Of a DNA stretch of 64,000 nt, positions 44,629 to 51,767 are shown one piece after another. The DNA comes from Paenibacillus sp. DCT19 (GTDB lineage Bacteria; Bacillota; Bacilli; Paenibacillales; Paenibacillaceae). The position numbers were made by a program, and so were the translations under genes. The stretch's first letter is position 1. Every line of letters begins with the position of its first letter. The notes beneath the pieces were generated by a model that saw nothing but the letters and a program-made list of their open reading frames with translations, did no database searches and was not told the DNA's origin. The stretch lies in contig NZ_CP029639.1 in assembly GCF_003268635.1 (NCBI RefSeq), positions 4,413,501 through 4,477,500 of the forward strand, given 5' to 3'.

Positions 44629-44934
44629 GTCGTATCAAGGCAGAACCCTCCGGGCGAATGGAGTGTGATGCATGTTTTTCTTTTTCTTTTTTTATGATTC
44701 TGAGTTCTCCAAGCGGCTGCAATCCATCATGGAAGAACGTGGCCTAGACCATGCTGCTTTGGCTATACTCGCCAACGTTTCACCTCTCACCGTAAAACGT
44801 TGGCTTAATGGCAAGTTCGAACCTAGACAAAGGAACTTGTTGAAAATCTCAAATGCACTTGACGTCTCTAGCAATTACCTCATAGGCAGAACCTGATTTA
44901 ATACTTAGCCCGGGGGGTTCTGTCTTGATACGAC
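44629..44934. repeat. 26-bp inverted repeats flanking an XRE gene
   Basis: Left arm 44629-44654 and right arm 44909-44934 match at 24 of 26 positions as inverted repeats (core GTCGTATCAAG, CAGAACCC, CCGGG). The 254 bp between hold only the plus-strand XRE gene. A 9-base piece (GGCAGAACC) recurs inside at 44885-44893. Could be operators, a mobile cassette or an invertible segment. Confidence 0.75.
44672..44896 (+). CDS. XRE-family regulator inside the inverted repeat
   Basis: 74 residues; GGAG 8 bases upstream of ATG 44672. After an odd poly-Phe start, a complete XRE HTH follows (SIMEERGLDHAALAILANVS, PLTVKRWLNGKFEPRQRNLL, NALDVSSNYLIGRT). It is read against the early operon. The T-rich start could also be a slipped region, with true initiation slightly later. 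Confidence 0.75.
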   Translation: MFFFFFFYDSEFSKRLQSIMEERGLDHAALAILANVSPLTVKRWLNGKFEPRQRNLLKISNALDVSSNYLIGRT

Positions 44935-44957
44935 TTCAGGGCGACTACTTTTTCCCC

Positions 44958-45095
44958 TTAATCGGTTTCTGTATTGCTTTCTTCGTTCATGAGCTGGATG
45001 AGAGATTCGTCAAACCAACTCGACGTTTCCGGATCGGCTGCCTGCATCTGTTGCAAGAAACTGATGCGCTGCATTAATCGTTGATGATCCGTCAT
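44958..45095 (-). CDS. Small acidic phage protein
   Basis: 45 residues from ATG 45095 with GAGGTGG upstream: MTDHQRLMQRISFLQQMQAA, then DPETSSWFDESLIQLMNEES. It overlaps the end of 45010-45246 by 86 bases in another frame; either both are used or one carries an undetected frame error. Unrecognised. Confidence 0.55.
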   Translation of the reverse strand: MTDHQRLMQRISFLQQMQAADPETSSWFDESLIQLMNEESNTETD

Positions 45096-45246
45096 GCTGC
45101 TCCACCTCTTCTATTCCAAGTTCAAGTTTCATTTCAGTAATTTCTTTGTCCAACCACCAGTTGCCAGCATCAATTGTGTGAACACTCTTGCGGAATTTAA
45201 GTAAACTTTGTAAATGCACCCAAGCGAACCAATTTATCGTTTCCAT
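45010..45246 (-). CDS. Hypothetical early phage protein
   Basis: 78 residues from ATG 45246 (AAAGGAG upstream). METINWFAWVHLQSLLKFRK, then AGNWWLDKEITEMKLELGIE looks like a helical protein; the last 30 residues overlap another frame and read less naturally. Unrecognised. Confidence 0.5.
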   Translation of the reverse strand: METINWFAWVHLQSLLKFRKSVHTIDAGNWWLDKEITEMKLELGIEEVEQHDGSSTINAAHQFLATDAGSRSGNVELV

Positions 45247-45309
45247 GTAATGGACTCCTTTCATTGATTCATTTTAATTTCCACACATTGTTGAAGAGTT
45301 GGTTCATTG

Positions 45310-45627
45310 CTATTGCGCTAATTGCCCTCGTTTGTAATTGGCAAGCCTTTGCTCCGCCCTCCAAGCTTCAAGATCAGCAAGGCGCAATTTTATAGCAGGT
45401 CTTCTTGAACCAACCACACCGTAACGTTCATGTGGAATTCTGCCTTCTTGGCACATGCGATAAATCAACTTTTCAGAAACACCTATATGTTTAGCCGCTT
45501 CAACAACATCAAGAGTTTTGTCAATTAACCCTGAGAATTCTTCTCTGAGTCTTTTCTCAGCAATAGCTACTTGATCATCAACGATAGACCTAATAGCAGC
45601 TTCAAACGCAAGCAGCGTTTTATCCAT
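45310..45627 (-). CDS. MerR/excisionase-type HTH protein
   Basis: 105 residues. Helical N-terminus, then a HTH_17-type winged helix (about 37-95: TLDVVEAAKHIGVSEKLIYR, MCQEGRIPHERYGVVGSRRP, IKLRLADLEAWRAEQRL). By position and fold it could be the excisionase or an early regulator; the site has not been shown. Confidence 0.78.
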   Translation of the reverse strand: MDKTLLAFEAAIRSIVDDQVAIAEKRLREEFSGLIDKTLDVVEAAKHIGVSEKLIYRMCQEGRIPHERYGVVGSRRPAIKLRLADLEAWRAEQRLANYKRGQLAQ

Positions 45628-45652
45628 TTCAAACTCTCCTTTCCAAATGTGG

Positions 45653-45658
45653 TATAAT
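45653..45658 (+). promoter_or_regulatory. Extended -10 element pointing across the Cro-like gene
   Basis: TGGTATAAT, a perfect extended -10, in the gap left of the Cro-like gene and facing right. A weak -35 only. If active it would make an antisense RNA to the Cro-like gene. Confidence 0.35.
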
Positions 45659-45663
45659 GCAAA

Positions 45664-45870
45664 TCAGACCTGTTCTTTTACCAAATCATCAACTGATACA
45701 TTTAAAGCAGTTGCAAGCTTTACAAGTGTTTCAGCATTGGGTCCTTGTTTCTTTTCTTTCAGACCATAGATTACTGTCATAGAAACACCACTTTCTTTAC
45801 CAAGCCTATACGGCGTCCACCCCTTTGCATCAAGGAACTTCTGAACGTTATTCCCGATTGTCATCCCCAT
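45664..45870 (-). CDS. Cro-like XRE regulator
   Basis: 68 residues from ATG 45870, chosen because GGAGGTGAG precedes it. One HTH (FLDAKGWTPYRLGKESGVSM, TVIYGLKEKKQGPNAETLVK, then LATALNVSVDDLVKEQV). First gene of the early operon, divergent from the repressor, with a shared operator set between. Expected to favour lytic growth. Confidence 0.85.
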   Translation of the reverse strand: MGMTIGNNVQKFLDAKGWTPYRLGKESGVSMTVIYGLKEKKQGPNAETLVKLATALNVSVDDLVKEQV

Positions 45871-45892
45871 ATTGTTCTCACCTCCTGAACAC

Positions 45893-46044
45893 ATATTATC
45901 TCCGTTTTAGGTTATAGTAAATCCCGGTTATCTCCGTTTTAGGTTACAAAATCCGACATTTACTCCCACTTCCTCTTGAAAGCTTGACATATCTCCCATT
46001 TATGAATTAGTATAACCTTATTAGGTTATATCTCTTTTAGGTTA
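45893..46044. promoter_or_regulatory. Lysogeny switch: divergent promoters and operators
   Basis: Cro-side promoter (minus): TTTACT at 45916-45921, 17-bp spacer, TATAAT-like TAATAT at 45893-45898. Repressor promoter (plus): TTGACA 45984-45989, 18-bp spacer, TAGTAT 46008-46013. Operators: TTATCTCCGTTTTAGGTTA at 45896-45914 and 45928-45946, a variant at 46026-46044, and the near-perfect palindrome ATAACCTTATTAGGTTAT at 46012-46029. One operator fills the Cro-side spacer, one overlaps the repressor -10. Confidence 0.8.
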
Positions 46045-46063
46045 TATTATGGAGGTCATTGTC

Positions 46064-46489
46064 TTGCTGGTATCGGATAAAATTAATGAATTGATGGATT
46101 CAAGTGGTTTAAGCGCCTATAGACTTTCTAAGGACACAGGAATCCCCTACACAACACTTACCAAAATACTTAATGGAACAACTAAGAGTCCTAAAGTTGA
46201 TTTAATTAAAAAAATTGCAGACTATTTCCACAAACCCATTGAATACTTCACAGAAAACGATGATGCCGCATCTCAAAATGCACCCGATTGGGCAACAGCT
46301 AGGGACATGGCTGATATCAAAAAAATTCTTGAAGAAGATCAACCTGTATTATTTGATGGAGTTCCAATTACAGACGAAACACGCCAAAGAGCCATGGATA
46401 TCCTTACTGGACTGCTTTGGGAAGCCAAAGAACTCAACAAAAAAACATATGGCCGCAAAAAAAAGGCAACCCCTAAAGACAAAGAGTAG
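46064..46489 (+). CDS. XRE-family phage repressor (ImmR-like)
   Basis: 141 residues from TTG 46064; GGAGG ends 8 bases before it and lies where the longer frame would start. N-terminal HTH (about 5-60: INELMDSSGLSAYRLSKDTG, IPYTTLTKILNG, VDLIKKIADYFHKPIEYFTE), then a helical C-terminus with DETRQRAMDILTGLLWEAKE. It lacks a LexA-type peptidase and is followed by ImmA, so induction is likely by cleavage as in ICEBs1. Confidence 0.88.
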   Translation: MLVSDKINELMDSSGLSAYRLSKDTGIPYTTLTKILNGTTKSPKVDLIKKIADYFHKPIEYFTENDDAASQNAPDWATARDMADIKKILEEDQPVLFDGVPITDETRQRAMDILTGLLWEAKELNKKTYGRKKKATPKDKE

Positions 46490-46909
46490 GTGACCCCTTT
46501 GGATGACATCGTTCACAAGCTTGTTCGAAGATTTAAAACAAACGATCCTTTCGTAATCGCCAAAGGACTTAACATACTGGTTCGTCATGCGAATTTTGAT
46601 CCTGGCACAAGAGGTTTCTACTATAGACGATTACGAAGGCGATTTATCGTTATTGATAGCGGTCTGTCGGAAGAATGGCAACGTGTAGTCTGTGCACACG
46701 AACTTGGACACGATCGGCTTCACTCTGGTTTAAGCCAGGCATGGATTGACGAACATACATTTTTCAATATGGGCAAATACGAAAGACAGGCAAATCTTTT
46801 CGCTATAAAACTTCTGACCCATTCCATAGAACGAAATCTAGGAGAAACACAAGAATCCTACCTTTTACGTTGCGGAGTGCCTAAACAACTTCACAATTTT
46901 GAAATGTAA
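46490..46909 (+). CDS. ImmA/IrrE-type metalloprotease
   Basis: 139 residues, GTG start right after the repressor stop. Zinc motif HELGH at 70-74 and the downstream FNMGKYERQANLFAIKLLTH segment typical of ImmA, which cuts the ImmR-type repressor after DNA damage or other signals. The repressor-protease pairing fits. Confidence 0.9.
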   Translation: MTPLDDIVHKLVRRFKTNDPFVIAKGLNILVRHANFDPGTRGFYYRRLRRRFIVIDSGLSEEWQRVVCAHELGHDRLHSGLSQAWIDEHTFFNMGKYERQANLFAIKLLTHSIERNLGETQESYLLRCGVPKQLHNFEM

Positions 46910-46983
46910 CTTTGCGCTTTCCAGCCGCAAGGCTGTTTATCATACAAAAAAACAGAACATAAGTTCGAAAGAGAGGTAAAAAA

Positions 46984-48264
46984 GTGGCAAAAGGAAGTAT
47001 AGAAAAACGAGGCGAAAACAAGTGGAGATTCACACTCGATGTAGGACTGAATAGTGATGGAACTCGGAACCGCCCTCGGAAAACAATAACTATTGAGGAT
47101 AAGGCGCTTCTAAAAACGACAAAAAAACTCCGAGACTATTTAGATGACGAACTTGCTAAGTTTAAGCAGGAGGTTCTTAGTGGCAGCTACATCGCTCCCT
47201 CCAAACTCACATTCAAAGAATTTTACGAAAATGAATGGAAGCCTAAAGATGCAGAAACGCGATTGAAGCGAACGACGTTCATGTCTCACTGCTCCAAAAT
47301 CGAAAATCATGTATTACCATTCATCGGACATATGAAGCTTGATGAAATCACTACGATGCAGCTTGTCACGCTTTTTAATGAGTTGCGGCAACCAGGTGCT
47401 CGAATTGACAAACGAGGCGGTAAAGAGACAATTAGCTCCCGTACAATTCAATACATTTATGACGTCACCATGAGTATATTCAAGCGAGCCGTAGAATGGA
47501 AAGTCATGAGCGTTAATCCCTTGAACGGTATTCAACGACCACAGATAAGCAAAGAGGATAAAAAAGCTCGAAAGGATAGAAAGAATTTTTTCGAGGAAGA
47601 AGAAGCAACTGAGGTTATTGCTACTTTAATCAAAAGTGATACTCACTGGAAGCTTTACTTCTTGGGTGCCATAATTGGAGGTTTCAGACGAGGTGAACTA
47701 ATTGCTTTGGACGAGGACGATTGTGATTTTGTTAATAACAGGCTGCGCATCGATGAAAGTATCTCACATACTCAGGACGGGCAGGCGGATATTACAGATA
47801 CAAAAAATGAGGCGTCTGACGATTATGTAGATATGCCACAGTGGTACATGGAGCGCTTAGCGAGACATGTCAAAGCCATGCGCAAGTTACGCCTTGAATC
47901 AAAAGCACAAGGGAAATGGAAAGGCGGAGATAGGAATTTTGTTTTTCACGCAGGAACAGGAAAGCCGTACTACCACACGACACCTTCCCAGCAATGGAAG
48001 ATATGGTGTGAAAAAAACGGATTCCGAAATGTATCCTTGCATGGGCTAAGACATACAAATGCAACCTATTTGCTAGGACAAGGAGCGTCCATTAAAGAGA
48101 TCCAGCATCGATTGCGACACTCGACTTCTCAGGTGACCACTGACACGTATGTTCACGTTACCAAGAAGTTGAGCCGACAAACAACAGCACACCTCGATGT
48201 GTTCGATCCAAAAGTTCGTCCCCAATCCGTCCCCAAAGAGGAAAAATCCGCTCGTTCACTTTGA
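46984..48264 (+). CDS. Tyrosine-recombinase integrase
   Basis: 426 residues, GTG start. N-terminal arm-binding domain (GSIEKRGENKWRFTLDVGLN), SAM-like core-binding domain (about 75-175), catalytic domain with R235 (GGFRRGEL), K274, H353 and R356 (LHGLRHT), H379 and Tyr389 (TDTYVH). Next to attR, as expected. Its last codons contain two arm-type GTCCCCAA sites. Catalyses attP x tRNA-Leu recombination. Confidence 0.97.
   Translation: MAKGSIEKRGENKWRFTLDVGLNSDGTRNRPRKTITIEDKALLKTTKKLRDYLDDELAKFKQEVLSGSYIAPSKLTFKEFYENEWKPKDAETRLKRTTFMSHCSKIENHVLPFIGHMKLDEITTMQLVTLFNELRQPGARIDKRGGKETISSRTIQYIYDVTMSIFKRAVEWKVMSVNPLNGIQRPQISKEDKKARKDRKNFFEEEEATEVIATLIKSDTHWKLYFLGAIIGGFRRGELIALDEDDCDFVNNRLRIDESISHTQDGQADITDTKNEASDDYVDMPQWYMERLARHVKAMRKLRLESKAQGKWKGGDRNFVFHAGTGKPYYHTTPSQQWKIWCEKNGFRNVSLHGLRHTNATYLLGQGASIKEIQHRLRHSTSQVTTDTYVHVTKKLSRQTTAHLDVFDPKVRPQSVPKEEKSARSL
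48218..48236 (+). repeat. Arm-type integrase sites, right (two repeats)
   Basis: GTCCCCAA at 48218 and 48229, 11 bp apart; GTCCCCAATCCGTCCCCA is shared exactly with the left arm (9031-9048). They overlap the integrase 3' end, 100 bp from the attR core. Confidence 0.7.
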
Positions 48265-48297
48265 ATTAGGCAATCCATTTCAAAATTATAAAAAAAG

Positions 48298-48334
48298 AAA
48301 AATCCCTTGAGGGACAAGGGATTTCAGGGTTTTT
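48298..48334. terminator. Terminator between integrase and tRNA-Leu
   Basis: AAATCCCTT/AAGGGATTT arms, T-rich on the right and A-rich on the left. It ends the integrase mRNA and now also the minus-strand tRNA-Leu, replacing the original terminator left behind at 8800-8832. Confidence 0.8.
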
Positions 48335-48335
48335 C

Positions 48336-48394
48336 ATGGATGCCGAGGACCGGGATCGAACCGGTACGGTAGTCACCTACCGCAGGATTTTAAG
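48336..48394. repeat. attR: 59-bp core within intact tRNA-Leu
   Basis: Perfect copy of 8842-8900. Crossover lies within the tRNA 3' half; the phage supplied these bases, restoring a full tRNA. Confidence 0.97.
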
Positions 48395-48426
48395 TCCTGT
48401 GCGTCTGCCAATTCCGCCACCCCGGC
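48341..48426 (-). tRNA. tRNA-Leu (TAA)
   Basis: 86 nt, class II with a long variable arm. Seven-bp acceptor stem, anticodon loop CTTAAAA between CAGGA and TCCTG, T-arm GGTTCGATCC. No encoded CCA. Its 3' half is phage-supplied. Confidence 0.97.
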
Positions 48427-48528
48427 ATGTGTATGTATTACTTAATCAATTGTGGCGACAAGAAATATCTTATCATGTATTTTAATAATATGCAACACTT
48501 TTCTAAAAAAATATTTGAAAAAATGAAA

Positions 48529-48590
48529 CAGGCACCACCAGCGTGAGCTAGCAGTGCCTAGAAAGTTCGAGTTGCGGTCTCGAACTTTCT
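48529..48590. other. Tandem hairpins in host intergenic DNA
   Basis: AGGCAC...GTGCCT followed directly by a perfect 12-bp stem AGAAAGTTCGAG/CTCGAACTTTCT (48560-48590). No T-run on either strand. The rest of 48427-48707 shows nothing else I can name. Confidence 0.5.
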
Positions 48591-48707
48591 TATAAACCAT
48601 CTATATTAAGGGAGGTGTAAGGTAAGAATACCTCCCCAACATTAAAGAAACCTAAAATCAGGATTAAATTAAGCTAAAAAAGAAAATAAGTTCACATTTC
48701 ACGCTTC

Positions 48708-49163
48708 TTAGTCACGTTTCATGATTATAGGCGCGACGCGAGCAATCTCGTCTTCACTCGTTTCCACAATCACAAGCAAATATTGTTGCATCAGCCATTG
48801 CTCGTAATAGTTTGCATCATCCTCAGTAATACCAGCTTCCGTCAGGGTAAGCACAAAATCATCGGTCTCTTCACCGATTTCATTGCCTGCAAGCCGGCGT
48901 ACGGCCTTCCCGGCAGACATCGTATGATCCTTCCTTTTACCAAGCGCAGCCAGCACACCTTTAAAGGCTCCAAATGCCCCATCCGTGCCAGCACCTTTAA
49001 GTGGTTTCGGTAAGCCTGCCTTCTCACTGATCAACTCCAAGTTAATCTCTTCTTTAGCGACTACACCGAGCGAATCCGAATCAACCCCCGCTTGTAGAAG
49101 CTGATTCAGCATCAAAATGGCTTCATTCTCAGTACGTACCAGTCCAATCAATAACTTTGTCAT
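48708..49163 (-). CDS. General stress protein (YflT/GSP17M-like)
   Basis: 151 residues from ATG 49163 (GGAGGAG upstream). LLIGLVRTENEAILMLNQLL, then a Gly/Ala-rich middle and DDANYYEQWLMQQYLLVIVE fit the YflT-type general-stress fold (DDA.YYE.....G..LV.V). Cytoplasmic; biochemical role unknown. Probably stress-regulated, though no SigB promoter was verified. Confidence 0.8.
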   Translation of the reverse strand: MTKLLIGLVRTENEAILMLNQLLQAGVDSDSLGVVAKEEINLELISEKAGLPKPLKGAGTDGAFGAFKGVLAALGKRKDHTMSAGKAVRRLAGNEIGEETDDFVLTLTEAGITEDDANYYEQWLMQQYLLVIVETSEDEIARVAPIIMKRD

Positions 49164-49384
49164 AGACACTCCTCCTTAACATCCATTAGCTCAGTACCCT
49201 TTATAACCCTCTAACTGAAGGAAGCAAACGCTGAGCACCCGCTAAGACGAATCACCTAACCCAGAAAAGTTACTTCTCTTCTGGAAATTCATACCTAGTT
49301 CTGATAGACTAGATAAAGAAGACAAATTAACCATTGAAATTATTGACATATAGAATCCAATCTCATAATCAGGAGAAATGACAT

Positions 49385-49606
49385 ATGAACAAAGAGGTAG
49401 AAATTGCCATCCGCCGTAATCAACAAATTATTGTACGTAATACAAGCGGTCAATCCGTAACCGGATTTCCTGAACGCTCAGCCGACTCCTCCATTCTGCT
49501 TCTACGCACATTACAAGGAAACCTTTGGATTCCGTTTGAGGAAGTTGATCAGGTTACTCGTCTATTAAGCATTCGTTCGCATCATCTGAGCAGTATGGCA
49601 CTATAA
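49385..49606 (+). CDS. Hypothetical small protein
   Basis: 73 residues, CAGGAGAA upstream. EIAIRRNQQIIVRNTSGQSV and GNLWIPFEEVDQVTRLLSIR suggest a small beta-rich (Hfq/Sm-like) protein. Own terminator downstream. Not recognised with confidence. Confidence 0.68.
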   Translation: MNKEVEIAIRRNQQIIVRNTSGQSVTGFPERSADSSILLLRTLQGNLWIPFEEVDQVTRLLSIRSHHLSSMAL

Positions 49607-49647
49607 ACGGTCGATTGTAACCAGTAGTGATTCATTATATGATGAAG

Positions 49648-49678
49648 AAAGCCAGACTTCTCAAAGTCTGGCTTTTGT
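49648..49678 (+). terminator. Rho-independent terminator
   Basis: AAAGCCAGACTT/AAGTCTGGCTTT perfect stem with a 4-base loop, then TTGTC; ends the gene at 49385-49606. Confidence 0.85.
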
Positions 49679-49713
49679 CATTTCTATATAATTAGGGCGT
49701 ATCTTACATCCTG

Positions 49714-50202
49714 CTATTCAACAACAAACTTCACTCGTGTTCCATCTGGATATGTACTGAGTTGATTACCAACCCATGAACCTGCTCCGCGATTGTCCTT
49801 TGGCGTAATGTATTGAATATCTGCATTAGCACCGCCCTCCGCACACATGGCCATCGGCCACTCGTCTCGATCCTTCCCCTTCTTGACCGGGACTCCTTTT
49901 AACGAAAGATCCCTATTAGTCTCGGCACCTTCACGATCAATCGTACACACATCAGAATGCCCTGCCTTAATGGCTGATCGAATATGATTAGCTGTCTCTG
50001 GATAGCGTTCAGAAGGGAAGATCAGCGTATGATCTACACCTTGGTTGCTACTTCCATTAAATATTGAAGTCCAATCCTCCAGCTTATAGTCTCCATTAAA
50101 CCATGCTAAACAGGCGACTAGAGCAAGCGTGACCAGTGTGATCCATTGCTTCTTCAATCTGGCTGTCCCTTTATTTCTTCTCCTTGTGCGCTTACGCGTC
50201 AT
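49714..50202 (-). CDS. Host NucA/NucB-type deoxyribonuclease
   Basis: 162 residues. Basic N-terminus, one hydrophobic helix (about 20-36), then the NucB domain: [68 protein letters not shown]. Secreted or anchored DNase; family roles are biofilm DNA release and lysing mother cells. Very like the prophage copy at 11135-11560 across the domain. A LexA box lies 36 bp upstream. Confidence 0.9.
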   Translation of the reverse strand: MTRKRTRRRNKGTARLKKQWITLVTLALVACLAWFNGDYKLEDWTSIFNGSSNQGVDHTLIFPSERYPETANHIRSAIKAGHSDVCTIDREGAETNRDLSLKGVPVKKGKDRDEWPMAMCAEGGANADIQYITPKDNRGAGSWVGNQLSTYPDGTRVKFVVE

Positions 50203-50237
50203 GCTGTCTCTCCCCCATTCATCGTTCTCATTATATC

Positions 50238-50251
50238 AGAACATTCGTTCG
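50238..50251 (-). promoter_or_regulatory. LexA (SOS) box upstream of host nucB-like gene
   Basis: AGAACATTCGTTCG: GAAC-N4-GTTC with one flanking mismatch to CGAAC-N4-GTTCG. Suggests DNA-damage induction of a secreted DNase. Confidence 0.65.
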
Positions 50252-50328
50252 CGAAACAATGAAAATGTACAGAAAAAAAACAGCCCGGATCTACCCGAAC
50301 TGCCCTCTTCTGATCATTTAACTCCCCT

Positions 50329-51492
50329 TTAGCCTACATTACCCACGTTTGGCATCATTCGCTGCCGCTTGAGAGGCACAGTGACCTGGAATTGTGTTCC
50401 CTGACCTTCTTGACTCTCTACCCTAATTTCGCCATGCATCAATTCCATTAGTTCTTTGCAGATGGTTAATCCAAGACCGCTGCCCCCAAACCTCCGTGCA
50501 TGAGACACATCAGTTTGAGTGAAGGCTTCAAATAACTGATTCATCTGGTCTTGTGGAATCCCAATACCCGTATCTTGAATGCTGAAGACCAGGGTCGTAA
50601 CATCCTCCAACGTCTCTTTAACGTCCACTTGAATATGCACTTCACCCTGCTCTGTAAACTTAATAGCGTTGTTTATTAAGTTATCCAGCACCTGTCGCAA
50701 ACGTAATGGATCTCCAACGAGCACCTCTGGCACTTCAAGATCAAGATGGCAGACTAGGCTGATCTGCTTCTGTCTAGCAGCCACTTCATGCGTCTTGATA
50801 ATCTGCTGAATAAGCTTGGAAGGCTGAAAATCAATTTGCTCTACCTTCATTTTCCCACGACCCAGCTTCGCCACATCCAGGCTCTTGTTTACAATGTTCA
50901 GCAAGGCCTCTCCAGATTGACGAGCAAGCTCCAGGTATTCCTTTTGCTCGTTACTGGTTTCTTCCATTCCCACCAGCTCAATCATTCCCATAATCCCATT
51001 GAGCGGGGTTCGTAACTCATGATTCAGTTTGCCGATAAATTCTAATTGTCCCCGGCTGTTCATTTCAGCCATGTGCGCTGCCATACGAAGCTGTTCCTCC
51101 GCATATTTCCGTTCTGAGATGTCATATTGTATCCCAACAAAAAAGAGGCATTCTCCCTCGTCATTAAAAATCGGATCTATATTCAACTCATTCCAGAATT
51201 TTCGTCCGGTTTTCGTGTAATTCAGAATTTCTGTCTTGATTGACTGCTGCTGTCTGAGCGCTTCACGAATCTTGCTTACTGTCTCTGGCAGGGTATCCTG
51301 TCCTTGAAGAAACCGACAATTTTGCCCCACAGACTCTTCATATGAATATCCTGTCAACGTTGTAAAGTGCTCGTTTACATAAATCAGGGGCAGTTCTGGT
51401 GAGGTTGCGTCAACCACAGTTACGGAAGATTTAAGCTTAGAAATTAAAAACTCCCATTGAATGGGCATGGAATGCTGATTTTGAATGCTCAT
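50329..51492 (-). CDS. LOV-domain (blue-light) sensor histidine kinase
   Basis: 387 residues, no membrane helix. PAS/LOV domain (about 14-128) with GQNCRFLQG, where Cys59 is the flavin-adduct cysteine, plus flavin-contact Asn in NYTKTGRKFWNELNIDPIF and Gln in FVGIQYDI. HisKA with H158 (NHELRTPLNG), HATPase with NLINNAIKFT, DTGIGIPQDQM and GGSGLGLTICKEL. No receiver; no response regulator gene in the window. Predicted to autophosphorylate in response to blue light. Confidence 0.92.
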   Translation of the reverse strand: MSIQNQHSMPIQWEFLISKLKSSVTVVDATSPELPLIYVNEHFTTLTGYSYEESVGQNCRFLQGQDTLPETVSKIREALRQQQSIKTEILNYTKTGRKFWNELNIDPIFNDEGECLFFVGIQYDISERKYAEEQLRMAAHMAEMNSRGQLEFIGKLNHELRTPLNGIMGMIELVGMEETSNEQKEYLELARQSGEALLNIVNKSLDVAKLGRGKMKVEQIDFQPSKLIQQIIKTHEVAARQKQISLVCHLDLEVPEVLVGDPLRLRQVLDNLINNAIKFTEQGEVHIQVDVKETLEDVTTLVFSIQDTGIGIPQDQMNQLFEAFTQTDVSHARRFGGSGLGLTICKELMELMHGEIRVESQEGQGTQFQVTVPLKRQRMMPNVGNVG

Positions 51493-51656
51493 GCTTCCCT
51501 CCTGCTTCTATCTGCCTTCAACAATTATGAATAATAAATCATTGCATGTCATCAATTTGATATGTGATCATACTAATTCAATATCTTTAATTGTATCATA
51601 GTTGTTCAAACGGTGCCGAAAAGGTTAATGATTTCATAAACTTAGGAGGACTGCAC

Positions 51657-51725
51657 ATGAAGTTTCTGTTCATTCTCATCATCATTATTTTGATCTTAGT
51701 CATTTTCAGTAGACGTCGGCGATAA
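51657..51725 (+). CDS. 22-residue membrane peptide
   Basis: TAGGAGGACTGCAC precedes ATG 51657, an excellent ribosome site. MKFLFILIIIILILVIF then SRRRR: one helix and an Arg cluster. It heads the transcript of the next gene. Function unknown. Confidence 0.6.
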   Translation: MKFLFILIIIILILVIFSRRRR

Positions 51726-51767
51726 GCTGATTTGAGGCCATGCCTGAATGAGGAAGGAAGATCGCGC

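Larger units (their letters stand above)
8842..48394. mobile_element. Complete contractile-tailed (myovirus-type) prophage in tRNA-Leu
   Basis: About 39.5 kb bounded by 59-bp perfect repeats covering the tRNA-Leu(TAA) 3' half. It holds integrase, repressor, replication, packaging, HK97-type head, contractile tail (DUF3383 sheath, DUF3277 tube, gp25-like and J-like baseplate) and lysis modules. Genes are minus strand except the lysogeny module and several cargo genes. No module is missing, so it may be inducible; the frameshifts in phage genes match those in host genes and look like sequence errors. Confidence 0.96.
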
